Shown here piece by piece: positions 34,759 through 44,136 of a stretch of DNA of 64,000 nucleotides. The notes beneath the pieces are model-generated. The model had not been told where the DNA came from. It ran no database searches and worked only from the letters and a program-made list of their open reading frames with translations. Every line of letters starts with the position of its first letter. The first letter of the stretch is position 1. The stretch covers positions 22,766 to 86,765 of the forward strand of contig JBEVJK010000042.1 in assembly GCA_040510195.1 (NCBI GenBank). Reading direction: 5' to 3'. The position numbers and the translations under genes are program-made. Source of the stretch: JBEVJK01 sp040510195 (lineage in GTDB: Bacteria > Pseudomonadota > Alphaproteobacteria > Rhizobiales > Rhizobiaceae).

Positions 34759-37698
34759 TCAGGGTCGGCCCAGCACGCGCTCGAAGATCTCCCGCACCGT
34801 CCGCGACGTCTCCTTGAGCTGCGCTTCGAGCAAGCGGAAATCCGGCAGGTCCGTCGCGCCGACCAGCAGGTCAGCGAGGCCGGGGGGCACATCGTCCGGC
34901 TCGAATGGACCGGTCAGGCAGAGCCTGATCATCTGCGTCAGCGCCGAGTAGAACCGGTGCGCTGCCACGAGCGCCAGCCGCGATTCCTCGTCGGCGAAGT
35001 CGACCGTCAGCCCGGCGAGCGTCTCCCCTGTCGCTGTCGTCCGCCCATCGGCCTCGACGCGATGGCCGAGCACCGCCACCTGGGCGATGAACTCGAGATC
35101 GATCAGTCCGCCGGCCGTCAGCTTGAGGTCCCAGCGGTCCCGCGGCGGCTTCTCCTTGGCGATCAGCGCCCGCATCTCCGCGGCCTCGCGGCGCAGCGCC
35201 GCGAGGTCCCGCTCTTCATCGAGCACGGCGCGGATCTCCGCCTCGATCGCCGCCTGCAGGACAGCGTCTCCGGCCATCGGGCGGGCTCGCGTCAGCGCCA
35301 TGTGTTCCCAGGTCCACGCCTCGCTGCGCTGGTACTTGGCGAAGGCGGCGAAATGCGTCGCCACCGGACCCTTGTTCCCCGACGGTCTCAGCCTGAGATC
35401 GAGCTCGTAGAGCACGCCCTCGGCTGTCGGCGCCGACACCGCCGCGATCAGCCGCTGCGTGAGTCGCGCATAGTAGTGCGAAGGCGCCAACGGCTTCTCG
35501 CCATCGGACTCGTCCGCATCCGCGTCATGGTCGTAGAGCAGGATTAGATCGACGTCGGAGCCGGCGGTGAGCTCGCGGCTGCCGAGCTTGCCCATGCCGA
35601 GGATGGCCGCGCGGCCTCCCGTGACACGCCCGTGGCGGATGGCGAACTCCGCTTCCACGGCGACGAGCGCGGCGCCGATCGTCAGGTCGGCAAGGTCGGA
35701 GAAGGCCTTGCCGGCGCGCTTGGCGTTGATCGACCCGGTGAGCAGCCGCACGCCGATCAGGAACTTCTGCTCCGCCGCGAAGATGCGCAGCCGGTCCAGC
35801 CTGTCTTCGTAGCCCTCCGACGTCTCCATGAAGGCCGCCAGCCGCGCGCCTAGATAGGCGCGGTCCGGCAGCTCAGACAAAAGCAGCGGATCGAGCAGCC
35901 CGTCGAACACATGCGGCCGCCGCGTGATGATCGCCGCCAGCCGCGGCGCCGCACCCATGATCGTCGCCACCAGCCTGAGCAGCGGCGGGTTGGACTGCAG
36001 CAGCGAGAAGAGCTGAATCCCTGCCGGCAGTCCCGCCAGGAATTCGTCGAAGCGCATCAGCGCCTCGTCGGCGCGTCGCGTCTGGCCGAAGGCCTGCAGC
36101 AGCGCCGGCGTCAGCTCGGTCAGCCGCTCGCGCGCCTCGGCAGAGCGCGTCGCCCGGTAGCGGCCGAAGTGCCAGCCGCGGATCACCCGGCAGATGTCGC
36201 TCGGCCGTCGGAAGCCGAGCCGTGACAGCGTCTTCAGCGTATCCGGGTCGTCGACGTCGCCGGTGAACACCAGGTTGCCGACGCCGGCCGACAGCTGCGG
36301 TGCAGTCTCGAACAGCGCCGCATAATGCCCTTCCACCCGCTTCAAGACCGTCCGCACCGCTGCCTCGAAGGAGGCAGCGTCCGCGAAAGCCGACAGCCGC
36401 GCCACCCGCTCGAAAGGCTCCGGCGCTTCGGGCAGCGCATGCGTCTGTTCGTCGGCGATCATCTGCACGGCATGCTCGACGCGCCGCAGGAACCAGTACG
36501 CGTCGATCAGCCCGTCGCGCGCCTCCTCGCCGATCCAGCCACGGGCGGCGAGTGCCATCAGCATCGGCACAGTCTCGCGGCCGCGCAGGTCGGGAAAGCG
36601 GCCGCCGGCGATCAGCTGCTGCGTCTGCACGAAGAATTCGATCTCGCGGATGCCGCCGCGCCCGAGCTTGACGTTGTGCCCCCGGACCGCGATCTCCCCA
36701 TGCCCCTTATGCGCGTGGATCTGGCGCTTGATGGAATGGACGTCGGCGATCGCAGCATAATCCATGTATTTGCGCCAGACGTAGGGTTCCAGCTCCTTGA
36801 GGAAGGCAGCACCCCCGCCAAGATCGCCGGCGACCGGGCGGGCCTTGATCATCGCCGCGCGCTCCCAGTTCTGGCCCCGCCCCTCGTAATAGGTGAGCGC
36901 CGCCTCGACCGGCACGGCGAGCGGGGTCGAGCCGGGATCCGGCCGCAGCCGGAGATCGGTGCGGAAGACATAGCCGTGCTCGGTGCGGTCCTGCAGGATT
37001 CGCACCAGACGGCGGGCCAGCCTGGAAAACAGCTCCACGCTCTCCAGCGGGTCGATCACCGCCGGCGCATACGGGTCGACGAAGACGATGAGGTCGATGT
37101 CCGAGGAGAAGTTGAGCTCGTGCGCGCCGAGCTTGCCCATGCCGAGCACCATCATGCCCGACCCCTCCGCCGGACGCGCCGGCTGCGGCAGCTTCAGCTT
37201 GCCGCTGCGGTGGGCATCGCCAAGCAGGAAGTCGATCGCCGCGGACACGCAGCCATCGGCGAGATCGGAGAGCCTCCGCACGGTCTCGCTCTCTGCCGCA
37301 TGCCCGGCAAGCGACTCCAGCGCGATCAGGAAGTGCGCTTCCCCTTTGAGAAGGCGCAGCATGCGCATGACCACCGCCTCGCTGACGGTCTCGTCCTTCG
37401 GCAGCGCCTCGATCTCGACCAGGATTTCAGCCAGCCGCCCGCCGAGCGGCACGTCGAGAAGCAGTTCCAGCCATTGCGGCTCGCGCCGCGCCGTGTCGCG
37501 CAGGAAGGGCGACAGGCTGAACGCCGCGCCGAGGAAGGCCGGCGCCGGGCCGCCTTGCCTCAGGAAGGCGGACAGCCGTGTCAGCCCGGCCTCCTCCGCG
37601 TCCTCGACAAGGTCGTCGAGCGCCGCCTCCGCTTCGCCGGGATCGAGCGGCTTGAGCGGCGCGAACTCGGATGTCGCCAGCCAGCCGGCGTCGCTCAT
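34759..37698 (-). CDS. glnE: Bifunctional glutamine synthetase adenylyltransferase / adenylyl-removing enzyme
   Basis: The 979-residue protein adds and removes AMP on glutamine synthetase, adjusting nitrogen assimilation to PII signals. Two nucleotidyltransferase domains are visible: N-terminal deadenylylating half with MVLGMGKLGAHELNFSSDID and C-terminal adenylylating half with AILGMGKLGSRELTAGSDVD, each with the catalytic Asp-x-Asp, linked by PII-responsive helical domains (GRGGIREIEFFVQ; GGLIDLEFIAQ). Length is typical. Its ATG overlaps the stop of the upstream histidine kinase gene (ATGA), so glnE is the third cistron of a response regulator-kinase-glnE unit. Confidence 0.96.
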   Translation of the reverse strand: MSDAGWLATSEFAPLKPLDPGEAEAALDDLVEDAEEAGLTRLSAFLRQGGPAPAFLGAAFSLSPFLRDTARREPQWLELLLDVPLGGRLAEILVEIEALPKDETVSEAVVMRMLRLLKGEAHFLIALESLAGHAAESETVRRLSDLADGCVSAAIDFLLGDAHRSGKLKLPQPARPAEGSGMMVLGMGKLGAHELNFSSDIDLIVFVDPYAPAVIDPLESVELFSRLARRLVRILQDRTEHGYVFRTDLRLRPDPGSTPLAVPVEAALTYYEGRGQNWERAAMIKARPVAGDLGGGAAFLKELEPYVWRKYMDYAAIADVHSIKRQIHAHKGHGEIAVRGHNVKLGRGGIREIEFFVQTQQLIAGGRFPDLRGRETVPMLMALAARGWIGEEARDGLIDAYWFLRRVEHAVQMIADEQTHALPEAPEPFERVARLSAFADAASFEAAVRTVLKRVEGHYAALFETAPQLSAGVGNLVFTGDVDDPDTLKTLSRLGFRRPSDICRVIRGWHFGRYRATRSAEARERLTELTPALLQAFGQTRRADEALMRFDEFLAGLPAGIQLFSLLQSNPPLLRLVATIMGAAPRLAAIITRRPHVFDGLLDPLLLSELPDRAYLGARLAAFMETSEGYEDRLDRLRIFAAEQKFLIGVRLLTGSINAKRAGKAFSDLADLTIGAALVAVEAEFAIRHGRVTGGRAAILGMGKLGSRELTAGSDVDLILLYDHDADADESDGEKPLAPSHYYARLTQRLIAAVSAPTAEGVLYELDLRLRPSGNKGPVATHFAAFAKYQRSEAWTWEHMALTRARPMAGDAVLQAAIEAEIRAVLDEERDLAALRREAAEMRALIAKEKPPRDRWDLKLTAGGLIDLEFIAQVAVLGHRVEADGRTTATGETLAGLTVDFADEESRLALVAAHRFYSALTQMIRLCLTGPFEPDDVPPGLADLLVGATDLPDFRLLEAQLKETSRTVREIFERVLGRP

Positions 37699-39146
37699 GG
37701 CCCGTCCTTCGAATCGGGAAAGATCATCGTGACCTTCAATCCGGGATCGTTGTCCGAAAGGTCAAGCTGCCCGCCGTGGAAGCGCATCACCGCCTTGGCC
37801 AGGCTGAGCCCGAGTCCCGAGCCCGGCCGTGTGCGGCTTTCCTCCAGCCGCACGAAGCGCTCCGTCGCGCGCTGCCGGTCGGCGGGGTCGGGAATGCCGG
37901 GGCCATTGTCGGCGATCTCGAGGCGAACCGCCCCGTCGGCGGTCGACAGGACGACCGTCACCAGCGGCGGCGCCACGCCGTCCGTCGAATATTTGATCGC
38001 ATTGTCGACCACGTTGGAAAGCGCCTGCCCGATGAGTTCGCGATTGCCGTCGACCACCGCCGGTCCGGCCGCCCGTGCCTCGAGCGTAACGCCCATCTCC
38101 TCCGCTGCCGGCTCGTAGAGCTCGACCACGTCGCGCACCGCGTCGGCGAGATCGACCTTGGTCACCCGCTCGGCCGAATAGCCGGCCTCCAGCCGCGAGA
38201 TCATCAGGATCGCGTTGAAGGTGCGGATCAGCTGGTCCGACTCGGCGATCGCGGCTTCCAGCGCCGCGCGGTGTTCGCCTGGGTCGGCACCTTTCGCCAG
38301 TGCCGCCTCGGCGCGGTTCCTGAGCCGTGTGAGCGGCGTCTTCAGGTCATGTGCGATGTTGTCAGAAACTTGCCTGAGCCCCTCGTTGAGCGTCCCGATG
38401 CGCGCCAGCATGGCGTTGAGGTTCTCCGACAGCCGGTCGAACTCGTCGCCTGCGCCAGCCACCGGCAGTCGTTGCGAAAGATCGCCCTCCATGATGCGCG
38501 CGCTCGCCTCCGACACGCTGTCGATGCGCTTCAGCGCCCGACGTCCGACGATGTACCAGATCGCCAGCCCGCCCAGGGCCATCGCGCCGAGCGCGGCAGC
38601 CAGCGCCCGCCGGACCACCGTGCGGAACTGCTCGGGCTCCCCGAGATCGCGTCCGACCATCATGATCATCTGGTTGGGCAATCTGAGCACCACGGCGATC
38701 GCCTCGTGACGGCGTGTCACGGTCGGCGTCTCGCGACCGCCTCCGGCGGCAGCGCCGCGACCTTCTCCTGCCTCCCCGAAGCGCTGATAAGCGAAGGGAC
38801 GGGCCGTCCAGCCCTCGGTCTCCAGAACCCCTGCGTCGAGGCTCTCGACGTTGCCGGAAAGGATCTCCCCATTGGGATCGGCAATCAGGTAGAGGTTGGC
38901 GCCGGGCTGTCGGCCGCGGCGGTCGATCGTGCGCACCAGAAGCGGCAGCCCGCCGCGCTGATAGGCCTGGCCAAGGCCCTGCACCTCCTCGTTGATCGTT
39001 TCCATCGTCTGCGCCGTCAGCATGCGGTCCGACAGCGACGTCATGTAGAACACCAGCGCCACCGCCGCCGAGGCGAACAGGATGAAGTAGAGGGCCGAGA
39101 GGCGCGCCGCGGTCGTGCGCATGATCGCCGGCAGCCTGGCCGCCAT
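37695..39146 (-). CDS. Two-component sensor histidine kinase
   Basis: The 483-residue kinase has an N-terminal membrane segment (LYFILFASAAVALVFYMTSL), a periplasmic loop, a second membrane segment (VRRALAAALGAMALGGLAIWYIVG), HAMP, HisKA (LRQVSDNIAHDLKTPLTRLRNRAEAAL) and HATPase (NVVDNAIKYS, DNGPGIPD, GSGLGLSLAKAV). Its start shares one base with the response regulator stop (TGATG) and its stop overlaps glnE, so all three are translationally coupled. It sits downstream of degP, which suggests envelope stress as the signal; this is inference. Confidence 0.92.
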   Translation of the reverse strand: MAARLPAIMRTTAARLSALYFILFASAAVALVFYMTSLSDRMLTAQTMETINEEVQGLGQAYQRGGLPLLVRTIDRRGRQPGANLYLIADPNGEILSGNVESLDAGVLETEGWTARPFAYQRFGEAGEGRGAAAGGGRETPTVTRRHEAIAVVLRLPNQMIMMVGRDLGEPEQFRTVVRRALAAALGAMALGGLAIWYIVGRRALKRIDSVSEASARIMEGDLSQRLPVAGAGDEFDRLSENLNAMLARIGTLNEGLRQVSDNIAHDLKTPLTRLRNRAEAALAKGADPGEHRAALEAAIAESDQLIRTFNAILMISRLEAGYSAERVTKVDLADAVRDVVELYEPAAEEMGVTLEARAAGPAVVDGNRELIGQALSNVVDNAIKYSTDGVAPPLVTVVLSTADGAVRLEIADNGPGIPDPADRQRATERFVRLEESRTRPGSGLGLSLAKAVMRFHGGQLDLSDNDPGLKVTMIFPDSKDGP

Positions 39147-39820
39147 CAGCCCGCCTTCAGCATGTAGCCGGCTCCCCGCACGGTGTGCAGCACCGGGCTG
39201 TCGAAGCCCTTTTCGATCTTCGACCTCAGCCGCGACACATGCACGTCGATGACGTTGGTCTGCGGATCGAAATGGTAGTCCCAGACGTTCTCCAGCAGCA
39301 TGGTGCGGGTCACCACCTGGCCGGCATGCCGCATCAGATATTCGAGCAGGCGGAACTCGCGAGGCTGCAGCACGATCTCCTTGCCGGCCCGCCTGACACT
39401 GTGCGACAGCCGGTCGAGCTCGAGGTCGCCGCTGCGGTAGACGGTCTCGATTTCTCTGGACCCCGCCCGGCGGCTCAGCACCTCGATGCGGGCGAGCAGC
39501 TCCGAGAAGGCATAGGGCTTGGTGAGGTAGTCGTCGCCGCCGGCGCGCAGGCCGGTGACGCGGTCGTCGACTTCGCCCAGTGCCGAAAGGATCAGCACCG
39601 GCGTCTTGTTGCCGCGCGACCTGAGGGCAGCGATCAGCGACAGGCCGTCGCGGCGGGGCAGCATGCGATCCACCACCATGACGTCGTAATCGCTGGAATC
39701 GGCGAGCTGGAAGCCGGCATCTCCGTCGGCAGCGAGGTGCACCATGTGCCCAGCTTCCGACAGCGCCTTCTGCAGGTAGTCGGCGGCCTCGCGGTCGTCC
39801 TCGATGACGAGAATCTTCAT
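39146..39820 (-). CDS. OmpR/PhoB family response regulator
   Basis: The 224-residue protein has a receiver domain (ILVIEDDREAADYL, phospho-acceptor D51 in MVVDRMLP, ILSAL, TKPYAFSELLAR) and a winged-helix DNA-binding domain (LQPREFRLLEYLMRHAGQVVTRTMLLENVWDYHFDPQTNVIDVHVSRLRSKIEKG). It is paired with the kinase downstream. Only about 18 bp separate its ATG from the T-tail of the degP terminator, so expression depends on read-through of that terminator or on a promoter inside degP. Confidence 0.93.
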   Translation of the reverse strand: MKILVIEDDREAADYLQKALSEAGHMVHLAADGDAGFQLADSSDYDVMVVDRMLPRRDGLSLIAALRSRGNKTPVLILSALGEVDDRVTGLRAGGDDYLTKPYAFSELLARIEVLSRRAGSREIETVYRSGDLELDRLSHSVRRAGKEIVLQPREFRLLEYLMRHAGQVVTRTMLLENVWDYHFDPQTNVIDVHVSRLRSKIEKGFDSPVLHTVRGAGYMLKAG

Positions 39821-39837
39821 GGCTTCCTTATACAGCC

Positions 39838-39879
39838 AAAAAGAGAACGGCAGCAGGCCTGCTCGAAGGCCTGCTGCCG
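39838..39879 (-). terminator. Intrinsic terminator after degP
   Basis: On the minus strand a perfect 12-bp stem CGGCAGCAGGCC / GGCCTGCTGCCG (39868-39879 with 39848-39859) with an 8-nt loop is followed by TTCTCTTTTT. This is a classical rho-independent terminator, about 100 bp after the degP stop and immediately before the response regulator gene. Confidence 0.9.
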
Positions 39880-39982
39880 CCGAAACCGGCTCAACGCGAG
39901 AACGCTCCGGCTTCGGACCCCGCCCGAGCCGCCCCGGAAACGTTGCCGCCGTTCCCGGGGGGCCGGTCGGAGGGGTCGTGCC

Positions 39983-41512
39983 TCAGCCCTTGGCGACCGG
40001 CAGGGCGACGAAGCGGCTCGCATCGTCGCGGGTCACCTGGACCAGCACAGCCTTGCGGCCGGCTTTTGACGCGGCTTCCATCGCCTGGGTGACGTCCTTG
40101 GTGCCGGTCACGTCCTTGGAATTGACCGAGACGATCACGTCGCCCGGCTCCAGGCCGCGGTCGGCAGCTTCGCTATCGGGATCGACGTCGGTCACCACCA
40201 GGCCCTTGCCGTCGTCGGACGGCGTCACGGTGAGGCCGAGCGAGTCGAGCGTGTCGGCAGCAGGGTTCTTGTCGCCCTGATCGTCCGCGCTCGCCTGCTT
40301 GTCGTCGCCGGGCAGCGCGCCGAGGTCGACCTTGAAGGTCTCGCTCTTGCCGTCGCGCCAGACGCCGACCTCGACGGCCTTGCCGGGCGCCATCGCGGCG
40401 ATGGCACGCGACAGCTCCTTGGGCGAAGCGACATCCTTGCCATCGACCTTGGTGATCACGTCGCCGGCCTCGATGCCCGCCTTGCCGGCCGGGCTGTCGG
40501 CCTCGGCCTTGGAGACCAGCGCACCCTTGGCGCCGGAGAGGCCGAGCGAATCGGCGATCTCGGCATTCACCGGCTGGATCTGCACGCCGAGGAAGCCGCG
40601 CTGCACCGAACCGTCCTTCATCAGCTCGTCGACCACCTGCTTGGCGGTGGAGGCCGGGATGGCGAAGGCGATGCCGACATTGCCGCCCGACGGCGAGAAG
40701 ATGGCGGTGTTGATGCCGACCACCTGGCCGTTGAGGTTGAAGGCCGGGCCGCCGGAGTTGCCGCGGTTCACCGCCGCGTCGATCTGGATGAAGTCGTCGT
40801 ACGGGCCGGCTCCGATGTCGCGGCCGCGCGCCGAGACGATGCCAGCGGTGACGGTGCCGCCGAGGCCGAACGGATTGCCCACTGCCACCACCCAGTCGCC
40901 GACCCGGACCTTGGCGTCGTCCGCAAAGTCCACATAGGTGAACTTGCGGCTGTCATCGACCTTGAGCACTGCGAGGTCGGTGCGCGGATCGGTGCCCACC
41001 AGCTTGGCGTCCAGTTCGTCCTGATTGTCCATGACGACCGTAAACTCGGTGCCGCCTTCCACCACGTGGTTGTTGGTCACCAGGTAGCCGTCCTCGCTGA
41101 TGAAGAAGCCGGAACCCTGCGAAACGGGCCGCGGGCCATGGTCGCGACGGCTGAACCGGTTGTCGCGGTCGCCGCGGGAATCGTTGTCGCCGCGGAACTC
41201 CTTGAAGAAGCGCTTCATCGGATGGTTGTCAGGCAGGTCGTCGAAGCCGCGCGGCATGCCCGACATGTCGGAGCCGTCGTCGGAAGCCGGTTCGATCTTG
41301 GCCTTGACGCGCACGCTCACCACGGCCGGCGAGACGCGCTGGACGACATCGGCAAAGCCGGGCGCCTGCGGGCCGTCGATGCGAACCGCCTCGGCGAACA
41401 CCGGCGCTGTGCCGCTGGTGACCGCGGTGAAGCCGATCGCGCCCGCTATGGCAATCGAAGCGGCGGCGGCCAGCAGGCGGCCACGGGTCTTGAGGGAAGT
41501 GGAGTTTGGCAT
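39983..41512 (-). CDS. degP: DegP/HtrA-type periplasmic serine protease
   Basis: The 509-residue protein has a signal peptide (LLAAAASIAIAGAIGFTAVTSGTAPVFA), a trypsin-like domain with catalytic His in TNNHVVEGG, Asp in DPRTDLAVLKV and Ser in GNSGGPAFNLNGQVVGINTAI, and two PDZ domains. It degrades or refolds damaged envelope proteins. The ATG at 41512 (MPNSTSLKTRGR) is preferred over an upstream start at 41602 that lacks a signal-compatible N-terminus. It follows the ccm genes, as the rhizobial cycHJKL-degP order, and is closed by an intrinsic terminator. Confidence 0.95.
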   Translation of the reverse strand: MPNSTSLKTRGRLLAAAASIAIAGAIGFTAVTSGTAPVFAEAVRIDGPQAPGFADVVQRVSPAVVSVRVKAKIEPASDDGSDMSGMPRGFDDLPDNHPMKRFFKEFRGDNDSRGDRDNRFSRRDHGPRPVSQGSGFFISEDGYLVTNNHVVEGGTEFTVVMDNQDELDAKLVGTDPRTDLAVLKVDDSRKFTYVDFADDAKVRVGDWVVAVGNPFGLGGTVTAGIVSARGRDIGAGPYDDFIQIDAAVNRGNSGGPAFNLNGQVVGINTAIFSPSGGNVGIAFAIPASTAKQVVDELMKDGSVQRGFLGVQIQPVNAEIADSLGLSGAKGALVSKAEADSPAGKAGIEAGDVITKVDGKDVASPKELSRAIAAMAPGKAVEVGVWRDGKSETFKVDLGALPGDDKQASADDQGDKNPAADTLDSLGLTVTPSDDGKGLVVTDVDPDSEAADRGLEPGDVIVSVNSKDVTGTKDVTQAMEAASKAGRKAVLVQVTRDDASRFVALPVAKG

Positions 41513-41677
41513 CGGTGTTGTACCTCTTCGAGCTTTGAATTCTATTTGGGACGCCGCGGGGCGAGTGGCGGCCACTGCTCGAAGAGATAGGAGTCCCCAC
41601 ATTACGGCGCCATTTCCGGTGGATGAAACTTTGGTAATCTTGCGTTGCCGTCAGCGCGCCGCTGGCCACGGCTGGCA

Positions 41678-42154
41678 TCAAGAACCGCCGCTGTCCTCCA
41701 GCGCCTTCGCCAGCCGCTCCCTCTCGCCGTCGCTGAGCGGCTGTTCGCCGCCGCCCCGCGTCCGCCGGTGCGCGGCCATGACGAGCACCGTTCCGCCGAT
41801 GATGAGCAGGGCCGCCGGCGTCCCCCACAAAATCGCGTTTCGCCAGGAAAGCCGCGGTTTGAGCAGCACGAATTCGCCGTAGCGCGAGACGACGTAGGAG
41901 AGCACCGCATCGTCGCTGTCGCCCGCGGCAAGCCGTTCGCGCACCAGCACCCGCAGGTCGCGCGCGAGCTCGGCGTCCGAATCGTCGATCGATTGGTTCT
42001 GGCACACCATGCATCGGAGCTCGGCCGAGAGCGTGCGGGCACGCGCCTCGAGCGCGGGGTCGGCGAGCATCTCGTCCGGCTCCACCGCGCGCGCCGCCCC
42101 GCCTTGCATCAGCCCCAGCGCCAGGAATGCCGCCGCGAGGAGCCGCCTCGTCAT
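41678..42154 (-). CDS. ccmH: Cytochrome c-type biogenesis protein CcmH (CycL)
   Basis: The 158-residue protein has a signal peptide, the thioredoxin-like haem-ligation motif LRCMVCQNQSI with its CxxC, and a C-terminal membrane anchor (AILWGTPAALLIIGGTVLVMAAH). It keeps apocytochrome c cysteines reduced at the haem lyase in the periplasm. The start overlaps the ccmF stop in ATGA. The longer ORF upstream is a shadow of ccmF. Confidence 0.95.
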   Translation of the reverse strand: MTRRLLAAAFLALGLMQGGAARAVEPDEMLADPALEARARTLSAELRCMVCQNQSIDDSDAELARDLRVLVRERLAAGDSDDAVLSYVVSRYGEFVLLKPRLSWRNAILWGTPAALLIIGGTVLVMAAHRRTRGGGEQPLSDGERERLAKALEDSGGS

Positions 42155-44136
42155 GCCGACACCGGCTTTGCCGCTGCTTTCTTCCGGCCGGCCGGCGCTC
42201 CGACCCGCAGCCGTCGGTCGGCGAGAGAGGCAGCACCCCCTGCCATCATCACCAGGCCGCCGAGCCAGATCAGCGTGACCAGCGGCTTCCACCAGATGCG
42301 CACCACCGTGCCTCCGCCCGCGACGGGATCGCCCAGCGACACGTAGAGCTGGCTGAGCCCGAGCGTGCGGATCCCCGCTTCGGTGGTCGGCATCTGCCGC
42401 ACCGGGTAGAAGCGCTTGGCCGAGAGGATCTCGCCGAGCGGCCGCCCGCCGCTGTCGGACAGCAGGAAGCGGCCGCGATCCTCGGTGAAATTCGGGCCTT
42501 GGAAGGGGTGCATGCCTTCGAAGAGCAGGCTGTAGCCGCCGATGTCCACACGCTCTCCGGACTTCATTGCAAGGATCGCCTCGCTCTGCAGCGTCGTCGC
42601 CCCGGCGATGCCCGCGACGGTCAGCCCCAGACCCAGATGGGCCAGCGCAGTGCCGAAAACCGAGCTCGGTAGGCCAGCCAGCCGCCGCGCGGCCGCTTGC
42701 CACCCGGCGCCCGGCAACCCGGAGCGCAGGAAAATATCCGACAGCGCCCCGAGCACCAGCCACATCGCAAGCCCGAAGCCGAGCACCGCCGCGGCACTTT
42801 TGGCATCGCTGAAAACCAGGATCGCGATCATGCCGGCGACCGTCAGCCCGATGGCGGCTGTGAGCCTCTGCCCGGCGGCGAGCAGGTCGCCGCGCTTCCA
42901 GGCGAGCATCGGCCCGAAAGGCACGATCAGCAGAAGTGGCACGATCAAAAGCCCGAAGGTCAGGTTGAAGAACGGCGCGCCGACCGAGATTTTGTCGCCC
43001 GACAGCGCTTCGACCACCAGCGGATAGAGCGTCCCCACCAGCACCGTCGCCGCGGCGGTGGTGAGGAACAGGTTGTTGAGCACCAGCGCGCCCTCGCGGG
43101 AGATCGGGTGGAAGATCCCGCCGCCCGACAGTTGGCCGGCCCGCAATGCGAACAGCGCCAGCGAACCGCCGATGAACAGCGTCAGGATCGCCAGGATGAA
43201 AACGCCCCGTGTCGGGTCGGTAGCAAAGGCATGCACCGAGGTGAGCACGCCCGAGCGCACCAGGAACGTGCCCAAAAGCGATAGCGAGAAGGTCAGGATC
43301 GACAGCAGCACGGTCCAGATCTTGAGCGCCGAGCGCTTCTCCATCACCAGCGCCGAATGCAGGAGCGCAGTGCCCGCCAGCCACGGCATGAACGACGCGT
43401 TCTCCACCGGGTCCCAGAACCAGAAGCCGCCCCAGCCGAGCTCGTAATAGGCCCAGTAGGATCCCATGGCGATGCCACCGGTCAGGAACATCCATGCCAC
43501 GAGCGTCCACGGACGCACCCAGCGTGCCCAGGCCGCGTCGATCCGCCCGTCGATCAGGGCCGCAACGGCAAAGGAGAAGGAGATCGAGAAGCCGACATAG
43601 CCGAGATAGAGCAGCGGCGGATGCACCGCCAAACCGATGTCCTGGAGGATCGGGTTGAGGTCGCGGCCCTCGAACGGCGCCGGCGACAGCCGGGCGAACG
43701 GATTGGAGGTGACCAGGATGAACAGCATGAAGGAAGCGCCGATCGTCCCCTGCACGGACAGCACGCCCGCCGCCAGCGTCGGCGGCAGGTTGCTTGAGAA
43801 CAGCGCCACCAGCGCCCCGAAGAAGGTCAGGATCAGCACCCACAGCAGCATCGACCCTTCGTGGTTGCCCCACGTGCCGGTCAGCTTGAACAGCGTCGGC
43901 TTCAGCGAGTGGGAGTTCTCCCACACATTGGCCACCGAGAAATCCGATTGCAGATAGGCCGTCGTCAGCGCCGCGAAGGCCAGCGCGACAAGCACGAAGC
44001 CCCCCATGGCGGCCGGCCCCGCCACGGCCATCAGCCGCGGCTGGCCGAAGCGCGCGCCGGCCAGCGGCAGGCTCGCCTGCACCAGCGACAGCGCAAAGGC
44101 CAGCACCAGGGCGAAATGGCCGAGCTCGGGGATCAC
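42151..44136 (-). CDS. ccmF: Haem lyase CcmF (CycK)
   Basis: The 661-residue integral membrane protein is the core of the system I cytochrome c haem lyase. It has many membrane helices and the tryptophan-rich WWD domain (ELGWGGFWFWDPVENASFMPWL), with conserved haem-ligating histidines in GNHEGSMLLWVLIL and AVHPPLLYLGYVG. The start is GTG at 44136 with AGGAGG 7 nt upstream, overlapping the ccmE stop in GTGA. Confidence 0.96.
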   Translation of the reverse strand: MIPELGHFALVLAFALSLVQASLPLAGARFGQPRLMAVAGPAAMGGFVLVALAFAALTTAYLQSDFSVANVWENSHSLKPTLFKLTGTWGNHEGSMLLWVLILTFFGALVALFSSNLPPTLAAGVLSVQGTIGASFMLFILVTSNPFARLSPAPFEGRDLNPILQDIGLAVHPPLLYLGYVGFSISFSFAVAALIDGRIDAAWARWVRPWTLVAWMFLTGGIAMGSYWAYYELGWGGFWFWDPVENASFMPWLAGTALLHSALVMEKRSALKIWTVLLSILTFSLSLLGTFLVRSGVLTSVHAFATDPTRGVFILAILTLFIGGSLALFALRAGQLSGGGIFHPISREGALVLNNLFLTTAAATVLVGTLYPLVVEALSGDKISVGAPFFNLTFGLLIVPLLLIVPFGPMLAWKRGDLLAAGQRLTAAIGLTVAGMIAILVFSDAKSAAAVLGFGLAMWLVLGALSDIFLRSGLPGAGWQAAARRLAGLPSSVFGTALAHLGLGLTVAGIAGATTLQSEAILAMKSGERVDIGGYSLLFEGMHPFQGPNFTEDRGRFLLSDSGGRPLGEILSAKRFYPVRQMPTTEAGIRTLGLSQLYVSLGDPVAGGGTVVRIWWKPLVTLIWLGGLVMMAGGAASLADRRLRVGAPAGRKKAAAKPVSA

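Noticed and set aside
36325..38118. A 597-residue plus-strand ORF antisense to glnE and the kinase
   Set aside because: The minus-strand frames carry clear GlnE and histidine kinase motifs; this one does not.
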